Of a stretch of 64,000 nt of DNA, positions 23,169 to 36,200 are shown in pieces. The notes under the pieces were generated by a model. It was not told the origin of the DNA. It saw only the letters and a program-made list of their open reading frames with translations, and searched no databases. The translations under genes and the position numbers were made by a program. The DNA comes from Iris pallida (taxonomy: Eukaryota > Streptophyta > Magnoliopsida > Asparagales > Iridaceae), in contig JANAVB010004170.1 in the NCBI GenBank assembly GCA_029216955.1, positions 1 to 64,000 of the forward strand, read 5' to 3'. Each line of letters begins with the position of its first letter. Within the stretch, counting starts at the first letter, position 1.

Positions 23169-23622
23169 ATTACTTACAAAAATTATGTAGTAGCATTTAA
23201 GGTAAAAATGCGTACACACAGATATATCAACATGAACATCTTTGGATACACTAGATGCCTACATGGGCTTGGGCTCCGTTCGGGTTCAGTCCAGGCTACA
23301 ACTGGGTCTTTTACAAGTCAATAAATCTTAATAATAATAATTAAATTATTTATAGGAGTCAAGTCGCGACTTGGCTAGTTTTTCGAGTTAGGACACACTT
23401 ATGGCTCGGTCTTTCCTGGCCTGGGTGATACACTAGTCAAGGCACGCCACTGTATATTCGTGCCACAATTTTTAGTCATCTTGTACTTCAAAACTCATCC
23501 ATGGCTAAAGTCATCTACCGTAATAATTAACTAATTAATTATTTACAAAATTCTAAAAATCACCATTTAAATCAATTAAATAAAAAAAATTATTTCAAAA
23601 ATTTTCGTGAAGGGGAGCTACA

Positions 23623-26600
23623 AATCTACCCACCTTAAAAATAATTTAGTCCTCGAAATTCTAATTCATGACTATTCCATAAAAATTCAAAGTCTACTAT
23701 TACCTTAATCTCCCCAAATTTAATTTCTTAAAAATATTTATAACCTTCTCTAGCCATTTTATAACTCTGAATACTTGAGGACTTGTACCCACTTTGGTCA
23801 CACTACTCCCTCAAATCTCATGTCACTAAAACTTATAATCTTCCAACTTATTGCTAAAATTGCCACCAATAGATATCCACTGTATATGGTATCTATAATC
23901 CTCTCATATCTATCTAGCAACCCAAAATTTGACAAGCAACAAATTTACACCAGTAGCTAAGAAATATTGATAAATTCTAATAAACGTAACCTTTCGTCGC
24001 TCCGAAATAGGAAGGACAGGAAGATAAAGAAGAACATCGAGAGCAAATATGATGTTTCAAGAGCTGTAGAGTGTATCCAATGATGCAGATAGAAAGAAAG
24101 TTTATGAACCGTTGACTTATTTGCTAGATTGGGCTACTCTAGTCCGGTCACTTGCTAAATCGAATAACCCTTCATTTCTTAGGAGGGGCTTGCAATCCGT
24201 GTAATATAGAAGTTTCGTTCTCAAAGTAATCTAAACAAGGTTCCATAATAAAACAAATTTGAGAAATCAAGATTGTGATCTTTTTCGTGGTTATTTAAAC
24301 ACACGAGCAAGGGATATAAATGCAATATAAGATCGTATCGCGACTTCCAGGTAGATGGAGTAAGGGTACGAATGACTTCACATTCTAAGAGGTGGAGACT
24401 ACATAATAGGTATAGGGACATATTTCAAATAGTTTGATTTTATAGTCCAAATATGGTGGTATGTATGGATGGGTTTACTGGGTCTTAATGGGTTCCCTGA
24501 TTGGACATCAATCGTTGGTTGGATGAACCTTGGATTTTAATTTATATTGATTGGACAAGATCCCAATGATAAAATATTTTTACTAGGTTAGGGTAACCTA
24601 GAATAGGTTTCCACCCAAGTGGTGAGCTAGATGGGCAGTCAGATTGGTTAAATAGGTTCTGTAAGCCTTGAAGATGCATCTTCCGTGACTTTTGTGTTTA
24701 AATAGCACGAGAAGACACAATTGAGTGGCACACTAGTGACATGTGCGTAGTGGACTTCGAGTAGATCACAACCAAATATTGGATCGAAAGGTTTGAGTCG
24801 AGGTTGAGTCTCTAATTGTAGTCGAGAAATATACTAGTATTATGGTAAGGGTTATAGCTAGTCCTTTGGACCTGAAAGTCATACCATAAAAATAGTGTAC
24901 AAGGGGACGTGTTTGAGTGGGACATGATATACCTAGATAAAGGTGGACTCGTCTAGATCTTTCATATAAAATTTGTTGGGAGGTAACAGCGAGTACCAAG
25001 GATCTAAATAAAGTGGGTGTTTATAAGGCATAATTTTTTTCTATCCTAGGGGGAACCAACTTATCGGTTCAATCGGTAATACTAGTAAATCCTAAAATTT
25101 AGAGGCTGACATCCTATATACCTCAGGAATTTATTTTTTGAATTTAAACCAAGATAAAGTTTACTATGAATGGAGTTACAGCAATTCAAGTCATGATCAC
25201 GGGGTAATAGATAACGTGATACGATAGATATGGATCAAGTTTGACTATCGTTTTCCAATTTCAAATAGACGGAAAGTGATTCTGCAATAGCTTTCATGGC
25301 CATAGATGATATGGCGAGCTAAGGATAACATTCTGGGTATAACTTTGCTCAAATACGGGTATTTGCCTTTCTTCCTTAAGTAAAGAAAAAGTACTAAAGA
25401 GTTCCAGGGAGAGGGAATCGAATACGAATATGGGGTTCCAAAGGGGATCGAATAATTCGAGAGAGTTTTCAAGGCAGTTGCGGATGAGATCCTAAAGACA
25501 TCTACATCTCATTCCACGTAGGTTAATCAGAGGGAGAGCGAACCGAATGCACTAAGGTTGATCAGACCGTAATATATCGATTCTGATTAGACAATATGTT
25601 AGAAGGCGTTCCCAATAAACATATGTCTTGAATCAAGCTCGATAAAAGAGTAAGCTTGCAAAACTAGCCTGTAATAGCATCATGGTCAAGATAGTCAAAA
25701 TACAAGTATGCAAGATTTTTGAAAGGAGGCACAAGTAGTTCGAGTTTTGTGAGAATCAAACCTTACCAGGTGTTCTTGCTTATACAGTCTTCCTACTATC
25801 TTCTTATCCATAAGGCCTTGGTCGACTAATGGGTTATGGGCCTCTAAATTCTATATTCTAGGTAAACCTATTAGTGTCAGTCAATTACCTCGTCAATAGA
25901 TCACAAGGACCATAGAATGCTAGGTTGGTAGACATGCTACCCCTTGCAAAACTTTCACTAGTATTGGCTTTGGATCTTATGGGACATACAGGGCATTTTT
26001 CTATCCTCTATAGTATCCTAAACTTGTAATCACGTCTGAAGTCATTTACCGAGAATTATGCCTCGTCCGTATACTTTGGCTGTGGTAAACCCTTGGTTCC
26101 ACGATTCAAATGTGATATGCTATCAGATACTCTACCTTACATTAACACAAAGGTATCTAAGATCTAAAGAGGTCAACGACGACATAGTTTTAGCAATATT
26201 CCATAAACTATGATTCTTTGAAATAATTTCAACTCTATGGGTCGTGCTCCGCCAATGCGCTGCTGGCTGTAGTAAACCCGCACTCTCCATTATCAAGTAA
26301 TTGGCGACAGTGCGCTGCTGTCTAGCCATCACAGTCGTTAAAATTACTCCGACTATATTCCTAAGAACTTCAAGGAGCTGCTAGGGATTCAAACTAGTTG
26401 ACTATGATAGAAAGCGTAAACATCTGCCTATAAGTATCAATCCTTAGAGTAAAGATTGACCGGGGAGGAAATAACTGAAGACAAGAGAAGTAAGAACATC
26501 CTACTCTTTATTTCATATGTATATCAAATGGTTGAGGGAAAAACTTTGAATCAATCTACCTCGAGATTCGTATATGAATAATAGAACCAGGAATTATAAA

Positions 26601-27021
26601 CTAATTTCTTACGGCAAAATAGGATTTTAAATAGGCAATTCTAACTTATGATATAAGGATTATATCTATAGGGAAAAAGAAAATTGAACAGTTTATCATG
26701 ATTAGAGCTTTAATTCTAGGAAAGCCTAACTTACCAAGTGAATAGTATATCCACATTGGATCATAGCGTCATATCAAAAGTATAGTGTATCTATAGAGAT
26801 CTGGCAAGCTATCTAAACTTAATAATTCCTTATCTAAATTGCATGGCCTATCTGACAACCTTAACTACCCAACGGTCAATTTGAACAAGGAACTCCTAGT
26901 CCTAGTCATTCTCTTAAATCAATTTAACTCTAAGTTATGAATGAGCATTTCTAGTCGTAGGCTCGCAAAAGTATGACTAACTTAAGTACCATCACGAGTT
27001 CGCAATCTTTTGCAAAATTGA
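23623..27021 (-). other. E2 internal region, non-coding
   Basis: About 3.4 kb with only short ORFs (at most 77 codons), none with recognisable motifs. Next to the 3' LTR is the purine tract AAGGTGGGTAGATT. Next to the PBS is a leader similar to that of E3. Confidence 0.65.
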
Positions 27022-27037
27022 CCTGTATGGGCTACCA
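27022..27037 (-). promoter_or_regulatory. E2 primer-binding site, apparently tRNA-Ile
   Basis: The minus strand reads TGGTAGCCCATACAGG, 8 nt after the LTR end (TCATGACA, 27046). It has two changes from the E1 site. Confidence 0.6.
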
Positions 27038-27608
27038 TAAAAACTTGTCATGACCCGCACCCGTCTTTCGGATGCGAGACGTGTCCAAGCCAGCCTACGC
27101 CGCAGTGTCGACGGTAGAATGCTGTATAGCCACAATGCTCAAAATCATAAATAATTTTCATTCACATTAACCAAGTTATTTACAATTCCAAATTTACATT
27201 TGATACAAGGTACATGGTCTCACAATTTATAAAGAACAACTGAGCTAAATACTGAACTATCTAACTAGTCTCTAGGTTTGGTCGGCAAGTGCACCCGTCT
27301 TTCCAATACTAAGCGTAGCCGCGGCTAACCTGAAAAATATTGGGTTATCCAGTCAGGATGGAACGAGTACAATTCACTGAATGCAGTTCTAATATATGAA
27401 AATGACTTACAACAGAGGTTAGCCTTTAAATACATGATTTGGAAAATAAAACAATGAAAGACAGATTAAAAACTAAATACATAAAGGGAGTAAAAAATAC
27501 AAAAAAATACTCACCGACTGACTGACTGAAGTACCTTTGATATGTGACCGGTCTCGGGATAATTATGCGACACTGTCAACGATTTTTAAACTGTATAATG
27601 TAACATTG

Positions 27609-27754
27609 TCTACACGGTATAATACAATAATGAATCACTGTATATACGGTATAATGCAATAATAAATCACTGTCTACATGGTATACTGCAATAATAAATC
27701 ACTATCTATACGGTATACTGCAATAATAAATCACTGTCTACACGGTATATACTG
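27609..27754. repeat. 32-bp tandem repeat, 4.6 copies
   Basis: Units start at 27609, 27641, 27673, 27705 and 27737 (partial), on the pattern TCTACACGGTATA(A/C)TGCAAT followed by AATAAATCACTG. It lies in the E2 5' LTR where E5 carries its CCTTCGGGG repeat. Confidence 0.85.
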
Positions 27755-29225
27755 TATGAGGTCAGATCACACATCCTTGGTACTTTACCTCCCCGACACG
27801 ACAAAATATAAATTAAAACGTAAAGATAGAAATTGCATATCTATTGACTAACAATGAGGTATAGTAAAGATCAATCAAAAATAAACAATAAACTGTACTC
27901 GCCTGAGGTCCTTTGCTGGTGAAACCGATAATCCAAACTACTCAGTGTGCCACAACTGTCAAACTCGTACAGCAGTCTGCGGATGCTGAAACACACATTA
28001 TCAATATTTTTAGAATAGTCAAATTAGCAAGAATTGCCTGTCCATAAGTCCAATTTTGGACACAGGGGCAAAACGGTAATTTTGGGCAAAAGTGATGTCC
28101 GTCGTTGGACTCGCTTTACACCGAAAAGCGTGCCAGAGTCAATGGCCTCTAAAGTTTTCAAACTATATGTCTACGAATTTGTTTTCATGATACGAACCCA
28201 ACCGTATGTCCAAATTTGGATTCCGGCAGGCCGTGCACAAAATCGCCCGTTGAATCGAATCGTGGGGCCCGCAAAACTGCGATCCGGTCAACTATCTCAG
28301 AATCGGACCAAACTTGGTATACAAGACCGGAAAAATGATACGGTCCTGTTGGCGCAAGTTTTGTTTCGATCTGACGAACGTACACAAAACAATTAGAAAA
28401 TTTGCACAGAGGCCGATACGGTGAATTTTGACGGATATGTATCAAATTTGTCGCACACACGCAACCAATTTGAATTCCGTCAAAGCCCACACGTCCGCGA
28501 AGCCATTACGCACTTTTCGATGCTTTCGGTTCGTGACCACGTCGCCCGGATTGGCAGAACGCACGTCGTGTCGAAGGTTTTCATGTTTTCGAAAAATAGT
28601 TTTTCCGTCAATTTGGGAAAGCGATTTTTCGATGCTCGGTCGACGAAATCGGATTCCATAAACTGGGTTTCAATGCCCTATACGTTGTCTAGAACTATTG
28701 TTAATCGATTTTTGAAAACTCCTAATGGTTGCTCATAATCTATCTTCTAAATTGGGTGTTGGCACTGTTTAATGCGCCCTGTTTTGGCAGTTTTTCATCG
28801 AACTTGGGTTTGATTTTTCGGGCAATATAGGTTATCTAAAATCAAACTAATTGATGGGACTTACAGATGTTTAGGTTGTCAAATTACATGTGAATACGGA
28901 TCGACCATTGGTCGACCCAGCGTGACGTAATGTTACTGCGAAGTCAGCCCCGCGATATTGTACTGCAGCCATTGCTCTTCGTCCTGGCGGCACTCTGGCC
29001 GCCCGCCGGCGATGCACAGACGCACGCACGCGACGTCGGATGTCAGGGCGGCGGCGAGAGATCCGGGTTAGGGTTTTTTAATACTTCTCTCTCTCTCTCT
29101 CTTTCTCTCGCGATTCTCTATTAGGGTCGACTTTGTTTGGGTTTTAAAGGGGTGGGGGTCGGGTCACTATTTGGGTTTGGGTTTTTTTCTTTTTCTTCCT
29201 CATTTTTCTTTATATATATATATAT

Positions 29226-29260
<35 letters not shown>

Positions 29261-29588
29261 AAATATATATATATATATATATTTATTATATATATATATA
29301 TATACTCGCCATAAAATCTAAATAAAACCTCAACATTATCCATTCCTAGTGTAGGGCCTATTTATATAAATATGAATATATAATAATATTTTTTATATTT
29401 AATCTAAAATACCAAACAATATTATTATAAATATATTTAAAATATTAATAATAACAACAATTATAACAATAAGGTAAACTAGTAATAGGTATGCATACAA
29501 ATATGGGTTTAGCCTAAGTATTCAAAAAATACACAAGGGTAGCTAAGAAAATCATTTAGCATACTTTTAATATATTTTGAATTACAAA

Positions 29589-29624
<36 letters not shown>

Positions 29625-29640
29625 CGGTGTGGGCCCTGAA
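29625..29640 (+). repeat. Duplicate of the LINE 5' junction sequence
   Basis: CGGTGTGGGCCCTGAA here is repeated exactly at 29703-29718, the first bases of the LINE. TA-rich sequence lies between. Confidence 0.8.
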
Positions 29641-29641
29641 A

Positions 29642-29672
<31 letters not shown>

Positions 29673-29701
29673 TATATATATATAAATAATATATATATAA
29701 T

Positions 29702-32046
29702 GCGGTGTGGGCCCTGAACGAGCACAGTGCCCCCGGTCCTGACGGGTTTTCGGGGGTCTTCTTCCGCACGTGCTGGGACATTATCAAACAGGACATCATC
29801 GAAGCTGCTATTGCTTTCTTCCAAGGAGCCATATACCCTAAAGCCATTTCCAGTGCCAACCTGATCCTCATACCGAAAAAAGATAACCCAGAGTCCTTTC
29901 GCGACTTTCGGCCCATCAGTCTGTGTACCTTCACCAACAAGATTATCTCTAAGATTATTGCAACCAGAATGGTAGGTCTCCTTCCAAGATTATCTCTAAA
30001 GAGAAAAGTGGGTTTGTTCGTGGGCGAAACATCCAAGACAACATCATGCTAACCCAAGAGCTGATCACCTGTATGAAATTTCCTGTTAGAGGGGGCAACA
30101 TCGTCGTTAAGATCGACATGGAGAAAGCTTATGACAGACTGGACTGGCAATTTATGATATGGGTCTTTAGGATATTTGGGTTCTCAGAAACTTAGACCAA
30201 CATGGGGTGGAGATCCATCAGCAACGTGGTTCTCCACAGTCATTAATGGTCAAGCTGAGGGATTCTTCAAATCCAGTCGCGGGGTTAGAAAGGGCGACCC
30301 TCTATCATCCACTGTTTTTATTATCGCGGCAGATGCCCTCAGCAGGAACCTTAATACATGATCAGCGTCCCACACTTCCAACAATATCACATCCAGCATA
30401 TGTCCAACCATCACCCATCTGGCCTTTACAGACAATTTACTTATCTTCTCATCCGGGGACGAAGGAGCAGTACAAGTGGTCCATAACACCCTGCAGAGGT
30501 ACTCCACTTGCTTAGGCCAGAAAATCAACCCCTCCAAGAGCGTTATCTATGCCCACAACAACATCAATACTGACCATGCGAGCAGGATTTCAAAGCTTAA
30601 CATCCTTCTCTGTTGATCATCCCCATTCAACTATCTCGGATGCCCCCTAGTGTACGGGAAATCCAATGCTAGGACCTTCGATCAGTTAATCATTAGAATC
30701 AGGAACAAACTTGAAGGATGGCACAATGCTACTTTATCCCCAGGAGGCAAAATCTTATCAAACATGTGCTCACCTCCATATCAATCAATCCATACTATAG
30801 CCGTATGCTCCCGCCGTTGGAGGTTCTTACTTCGATTGAGCAGATCTTTTGTACATTCTTCTGGGGGCACAACAACGGCCATGATAAGCATCATTGGGTG
30901 AGTTGGGACTCAATGGCGCATCCGACTAAAGAAGGGGGACTGGGATTTACCAAATCACACTTCGTTAAGGCCTTCTCGATGAAATTATGGTGGCTTCTTC
31001 GCACGAGCAAGAATTTATGGACCAGGTTTATGAAAGCCAGGTATTTCAAGCACGTCCACCTTCAAAGGCCACATCCAACAGCAGATCTTCAGCGGCTTGG
31101 CATCGTATCCTAATCGGGCGTGACCTCGCGAGCGTGCTATAAGACTACAACTGGGCACAGGCTAGTCTCACCTATTCCGGAAAAGATGGTCAGGGGATAG
31201 CTTGATCCCTAGTCTCACGAAAATTTTGAGAGACTGTAGGATCAAGGACATGTAGAACCATTAATGAAGACTGGGACTGGGATAAGATGCGTGAATGGGG
31301 CGACACCGAGATGGAGAATAGCATCCGCCTCAGCGGTCTAAGGATCGAACGTGAGGCAGATGCTTTGAGATGGACGCTCGAGGCATCCGGAGCATTTTTT
31401 GTAAGGTCGGCTAGAACCACTTTCTTTAGGATAGCCCAGCCGCATCATATCACTACTAACTATTGGCACACTTGTATCCCTAAGAAATGGTCCTTCCTCA
31501 TGTGGAGAGCTATTAGAAAGAAATTGCCCATTGACGATATCCTCAACACCATCGGGACCAGTTTAGCATCAGCCTGCAATTGCTGTTCAGACCACCAGAT
31601 GGAGACTATTGATCACATCTTCTGTCAGGGAACCTGCCTAGAGGTATCTGGGGACCCTTAACCAGGACTTCAGTATCGAACCGACTGGCGAATGCTTCCA
31701 CGATCTAGCGGCCTCTTGGGGCAATGTCTCCCACACACCAGATCGTCGCAGCGGCCGCCACATGGGTCATTTGGAAGAATCGCAACAAAGCGAGATACGA
31801 AGGTCACCCCTTCTCTGCCGACCAGCTCATTCGGGAAGTCTTCCGCCAATGCCGTAAATGGAGCACCCTGTGCTCCCATAGCCCGAGCGCATTTTGGTCC
31901 TCGCTCCACCCCTAGCACTGGTCGTCTGTGTTGTTTCCCCTTTTTTTGGTGGTATACTTGTATAGGCGTCTTCTTTTTGAGCTTTGTATATGTGTCAGGC
32001 TTCAGTATTTTGAGCCTTGATTAGTAAAAAGAGGGGGTTTGTTTTA
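29702..32046 (+). mobile_element. 5'-truncated L1-type LINE
   Basis: It begins inside the reverse transcriptase (SAPGPDGFSGVFF, LILIPKKDNPE, RDFRPISLC) and continues with VVKIDMEKAYDRLDW, RKGDPLSS, then LAFTDNLLIFSS (30415 onward), where the catalytic FADD has become FTDN. A zf-RVT-like segment follows (KKWSFLMWRAIRKKLP, 31480-31530). Stops and frameshifts occur throughout. It is inserted in a TA tract of the E2 5' LTR. The 3' end is near 32046, after TTAGTAAAAAGAGGGGGTTT. The target duplication cannot be told apart from the TA repeats. Confidence 0.9.
29705..31915 (+). pseudogene. LINE ORF2 remnant: reverse transcriptase and zf-RVT region
   Basis: Pieces in changing frames: RT fingers (29705-30000), palm A motif with catalytic D (about 30112-30130, KIDMEKAYDRLDW), RKGDPLSS (about 30289), mutated palm C (30424-30435, FTDN), thumb (FNYLGCPLVYGKS, 30630-30660), a connection region (30700-31110), zf-RVT (31280-31640) and a tail to 31915. 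No endonuclease domain is present. The two base changes from FADD are both G to A, consistent with decay of a methylated copy. Confidence 0.85.
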
Positions 32047-32053
32047 ATATATA

Positions 32054-32091
<38 letters not shown>

Positions 32092-33178
32092 CTTACAAAA
32101 ATATATGTAGTAGAGCATTTAAGGTAAAATTGCGTACACACAGAATATATCAACATGAACATCTTTGGATACTCTAGATGCCTACATGGGCTTGGGCTCA
32201 GTTCGGGTCCAGTTCGGGCCAGTTTGGTACAACCGGGTCTTCTACAAGTCAATAAATCTTAATAATAAATAATTAAATTATTTATAGGAGTCAAGTCGCG
32301 ATTTGGCCTGGTTTTCCTAGTTAGGACACACTTATGGTTGGGCCTTTCCTGGCATGGGTGATCACTAGTCAAGGCCACTGCACTATCCATGCCACAATTT
32401 CTAGTCATCTTGTACTTCAAAACTCATACATAGCTAAAGTCATCTACCATAATAATTAACTAATTAATTATTTAAAATTCTAAAAATCACCATTTAAATC
32501 AATTAAATAAATAAAAAAAATTATTTCAAAATTTTTTGGGAAGGGGAGCTACAATATACCTCCGTGATTATGTCACGCGAAGTTGCGCCAGTGTGCATCT
32601 GGCTGCAAATAACTTTCTTGTTCCATAATACGACGGATGGCTGTAGTTCACATCAGCCACACCAGATAATATGGGTTCTTGAGCTTATCTTGGCCAAATC
32701 CATGAAATATTTCCAAATTATCTTTTACGAAATACATGAGAAGAGGTCAATTAAAATGCATAGACATGGTTCAAGTAGAATACAAGAAACATATGTAACC
32801 ATGATGTCGTTAGCTGAAGTCCTGCCTCACCAGTATTTCTCTGGCTACAAAAAATCTTATTTCATAATAAGGATAACTATAATTTTCGAACGTTTTCTGG
32901 ACCAAGCCATAAGGCACTTCTAAGAAGTTAGAAAAAAGAACGAGAAGAATTACTCAAGAGATCAAGAAGGAAGTTTAGTCAAATCATAAAAGATAGAACA
33001 CGAATCAATCATGTCGAGAAAGAAGATAACATGAAAGCAATTAGGACGAGTCCTAGGGAAACCGGTAATCCTAGTTGTGGATGTGTCCTCAAATCATATT
33101 CCTTAATTGGTTTCAGGCTCGTATTAGTAAAACTATCCTAGGTACCACCACGACTTCGCAAATTTTGTGAAGATTCGA

Positions 33179-33194
33179 CCTACATGGGCCACCA
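33179..33194 (-). promoter_or_regulatory. E3 primer-binding site, apparently tRNA-Ile
   Basis: The minus strand reads TGGTGGCCCATGTAGG, one change from the E1 site, 8 nt inside the degraded LTR end. Confidence 0.6.
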
Positions 33195-33202
33195 CAAAAA
33201 CA

Positions 33203-36200
33203 TATCATGCCTTACTCCCAAAATACGTAGGACTGTGATATGTTAACATGCCAGCTACGTATTTAATCAGACTCTAGTCCAACTCAAATACATATAAGCA
33301 GTATAAATCAAAACAGGTGTCTATGTAACCATAACAATATCATACGCAACCATAACTATACTATGAACTAGGAAAGAAAATAACTAAGGAAGAACATATA
33401 CGAAGGCATCACTAGCGATACCTGAAGATTTCGAAGATATCGCTCTCGATATAGCTATGATAGATCTCAGCAATAACCTGGAAGGAAACTAGCAATAACC
33501 TAGAGAGATCACCAGGTCTTAGAGGAACGTAGCAAGATACATAATACATGCCAAATGTAACAATAAATAACATGCATGAAAAGATAGTAAACAGTACAAG
33601 AAGTAAAGACTAAAGAAGATACAAGACAAGAATAAAACATAAAGAATAACATGTCGTCAAGAATCGTGCTAATAAACGTGACTACAAGTAAATCAAGGTA
33701 ACCGCAACTCAATAGGAGCTTACAATCCTACAATAAGTAAGCCATGGGGACTCCCTAACTATAGTAAGTCCCCTTCGCAGCCCAATGGGACCTCACGGAT
33801 GAGAATGGTCAGGTATAGTCAATATTTAATAACAGGCCAAGGTCAAGTCAAGACAATATAGGTAATTGGATCAAGTCAAGGTCAACGCATAAGAACACGT
33901 GAATCTAATCAAGTATAGTGTAGCGTAGATCTATATATGACAAAAAAAGAAATGTAGCATATAAGAAAACAAGTAAGAAAACATCATACGGCATGTACAA
34001 GAATCATGTGATAGTAGACATTAATTAGAATGACTGGAAATAAACATGCATAATACGCACAAGTCGGTAAAGTATACTTGCCCGGAGTTTGTCCAATCTA
34101 AATTGCAAAACCAGTCTAACCAAAATATTCATGAGCCAACGAGTAATACTCCACGCAAACATCTATCATCCCAAATCACAAACAAATATATTACACACTA
34201 AAATATAAATATGACTTAACAATTCCAACCAAGAGACTTGGGTCATTTTAAGTCGCGTATTACCTGTGTTATAGCCAATTATTAATCATACAATATACAA
34301 CTAGGTTAATATAGTCTATATAATCATTATTTCTTTGTTAATAATGAATTACAAGTTTTAGGTTTAAAATATTAAGTTTGTATCTCGTGATTCGTACAAC
34401 GAAATCTATGACACGTAAATCAAGACAAGATGATCAACCACAATGTTAACAATCTTATATTGGTGATCCGTGCGATCACTTTTTCAATTTCAGCGATAAG
34501 ATCACTGGATTTGACTGATCTTAGTTTCGATGAACAAATCCCAAAGTACGAACAAAATATAAATTAATTACAACTAATAGTTATACCAAAATTAAAATCT
34601 AACATACGTCATCAGATGATGAAATAATTCGAGTGTACCATCTTCTTTCTTATTTCGAGGAAAAGGTTCGGGAAGAAAGGGAAACAACTTAGGGATCCGA
34701 ATCGGACCGAAATGGGAATGACATGAAAAGTGCTTTTCAAAACCTATCATTAAGGGCATTACCATATACGATAGAAATAATAAAAAACTCGTGATTGGTG
34801 TAGAGGGGAAGATCTGCTTATGAAATAGTTCAAGAAAGAGTCATTTCATTTCTCTTCGTTCTTTTGAATTCATTCACTTCGACGGCTGGTTCTGAACGCC
34901 GCATCATCTTCTTCAACCAACCTCCACCGCCATTTACACATAGGGGCCTGCCTTTGGTGCACGCCACTCATGTGCCTTTCCACGCTTCGCGCCTTCTTAG
35001 TGAAGGAAAGGAGGTGGAGATGCGGAGAGGGATATAGGGCGCTCACTCTGACAGCCGATGAAGATCGTCCTAGCTCAGCGTAGGTTGAAGCATCAATGTC
35101 ATACTCAAGCCGAAAACCAAAACTCCGTTCCTAGCCCTTTCGGACTAACACTCCAAGATTCCCTCCTTTTGAAGTCACAGATGCGCTCGTATTCCTCCTA
35201 ACATATATTTTCCATGTTTGGGAAAAGTATCACCAATCTATCCAAAATGGTCAAATCAACTAGGATAGCCTCTCCATAAGTTTAATTTTGGACATAGGGC
35301 CAAAACGATAATTTTGGGTCAAAACAGTATCCACTATTGGAATCGCTTTGCACTGAAAAATGTGCCAAAATCTATGGTCTCTAAAGTCATCTGACGATAT
35401 GTCTACAAGTTTAATATTTTGATATGAACTCAACGTATATCCATATTTGGATTCCGAAGAGCCATTCACAAAAATGCCCGTTGAATCGACTCGTAGGGCC
35501 CACAAACGGCGATCTGGTCAACTGTCTCAGAGTCAAACCAATGTTGGCTCACATGACCAAAAAAGTACTATGAGTCTAATGGCACAAGTTTCATCGCGAG
35601 TAAATGAGCATCCACAAAGTAATTGGACAATTTCGAAAAAAAATGTTGATACGGTAATTTTTGATGGATACACATCGAATTCGTCGTGCACACACAACCA
35701 ATTCGAGTTCTGTCAAATCTCACACGTTCGCGAAGTGCATACACACCTTTCGATGCAAGTGGTTCACGACCAAGTCATCCAGTTTTTTGGGACGGACTCC
35801 GTATCGAGAATTTTTAAGTTTTGAAAACAAATTTTTTATGTTTTTGAAACTGATTTTATTTACAAACTAATATTCGTTGTAAAGCCGTTCATATTGGCTA
35901 CAACTATGTTCTCTTAGAATTCTTGATATTCGGTCAAAAATTGCCTTCCAAACAACGTTTCGGATTAGTTTTTAACGTCCCAAAACTGTTATTTTTTTGA
36001 TTTTGGAACTCGATTTTTGTCGCGTACATCGTGAATTATTCTCCTTGAAAGGAGTTAAAGAGGGTTAGGTTGATTATGTACTTGAGAATCGGCTCACAAA
36101 ATGGAAGAACGACATGAAGAATCGTGGGCACGAAGTTGCGTCGTTGATTGCAAATTATTGTTGTTGTCTGTTATTGTTTGTTACTGCCGTGTTGCTGTAG

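Larger units (their letters stand above)
21232..23622 (-). repeat. E2 3' LTR, truncated at its 3' end
   Basis: Matches 28780-29590 and 32060-32553. It contains a 496-bp tandem duplication and large TTA, T and TA microsatellites absent or shorter in the 5' LTR. Confidence 0.8.
21232..32553 (-). mobile_element. E2: non-coding LTR element on the minus strand
   Basis: Its 5' LTR (27046-32553) and 3' LTR (21232-23622) both start TGTAGCTCCCC on the minus strand. The purine tract AAGGTGGGTAGATT lies just before the 3' LTR, and the PBS (27022-27037) just after the 5' LTR. The interior (23623-27021) has no recognisable gene. The 3' LTR has lost the part that corresponds to 27046-28779. The flank beyond the 5' LTR is E3, so E2 inserted into E3. 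Confidence 0.8.
27046..32553 (-). repeat. E2 5' LTR, interrupted by a LINE
   Basis: On the minus strand it starts TGTAGCTCCCC at 32553 and ends GGGTCATGACA at 27046. Without the LINE (29702-32046) it is about 3.16 kb. It contains the block shared with E1 and E3 (28045-28740), CAGGCGAGTACAG (27895-27907) and a 32-bp tandem repeat. Confidence 0.8.

Noticed and set aside
32564..32923. 119-codon plus-strand ORF
   Set aside because: Lies antisense in the leader of E3. No motifs, and odd composition for a gene.
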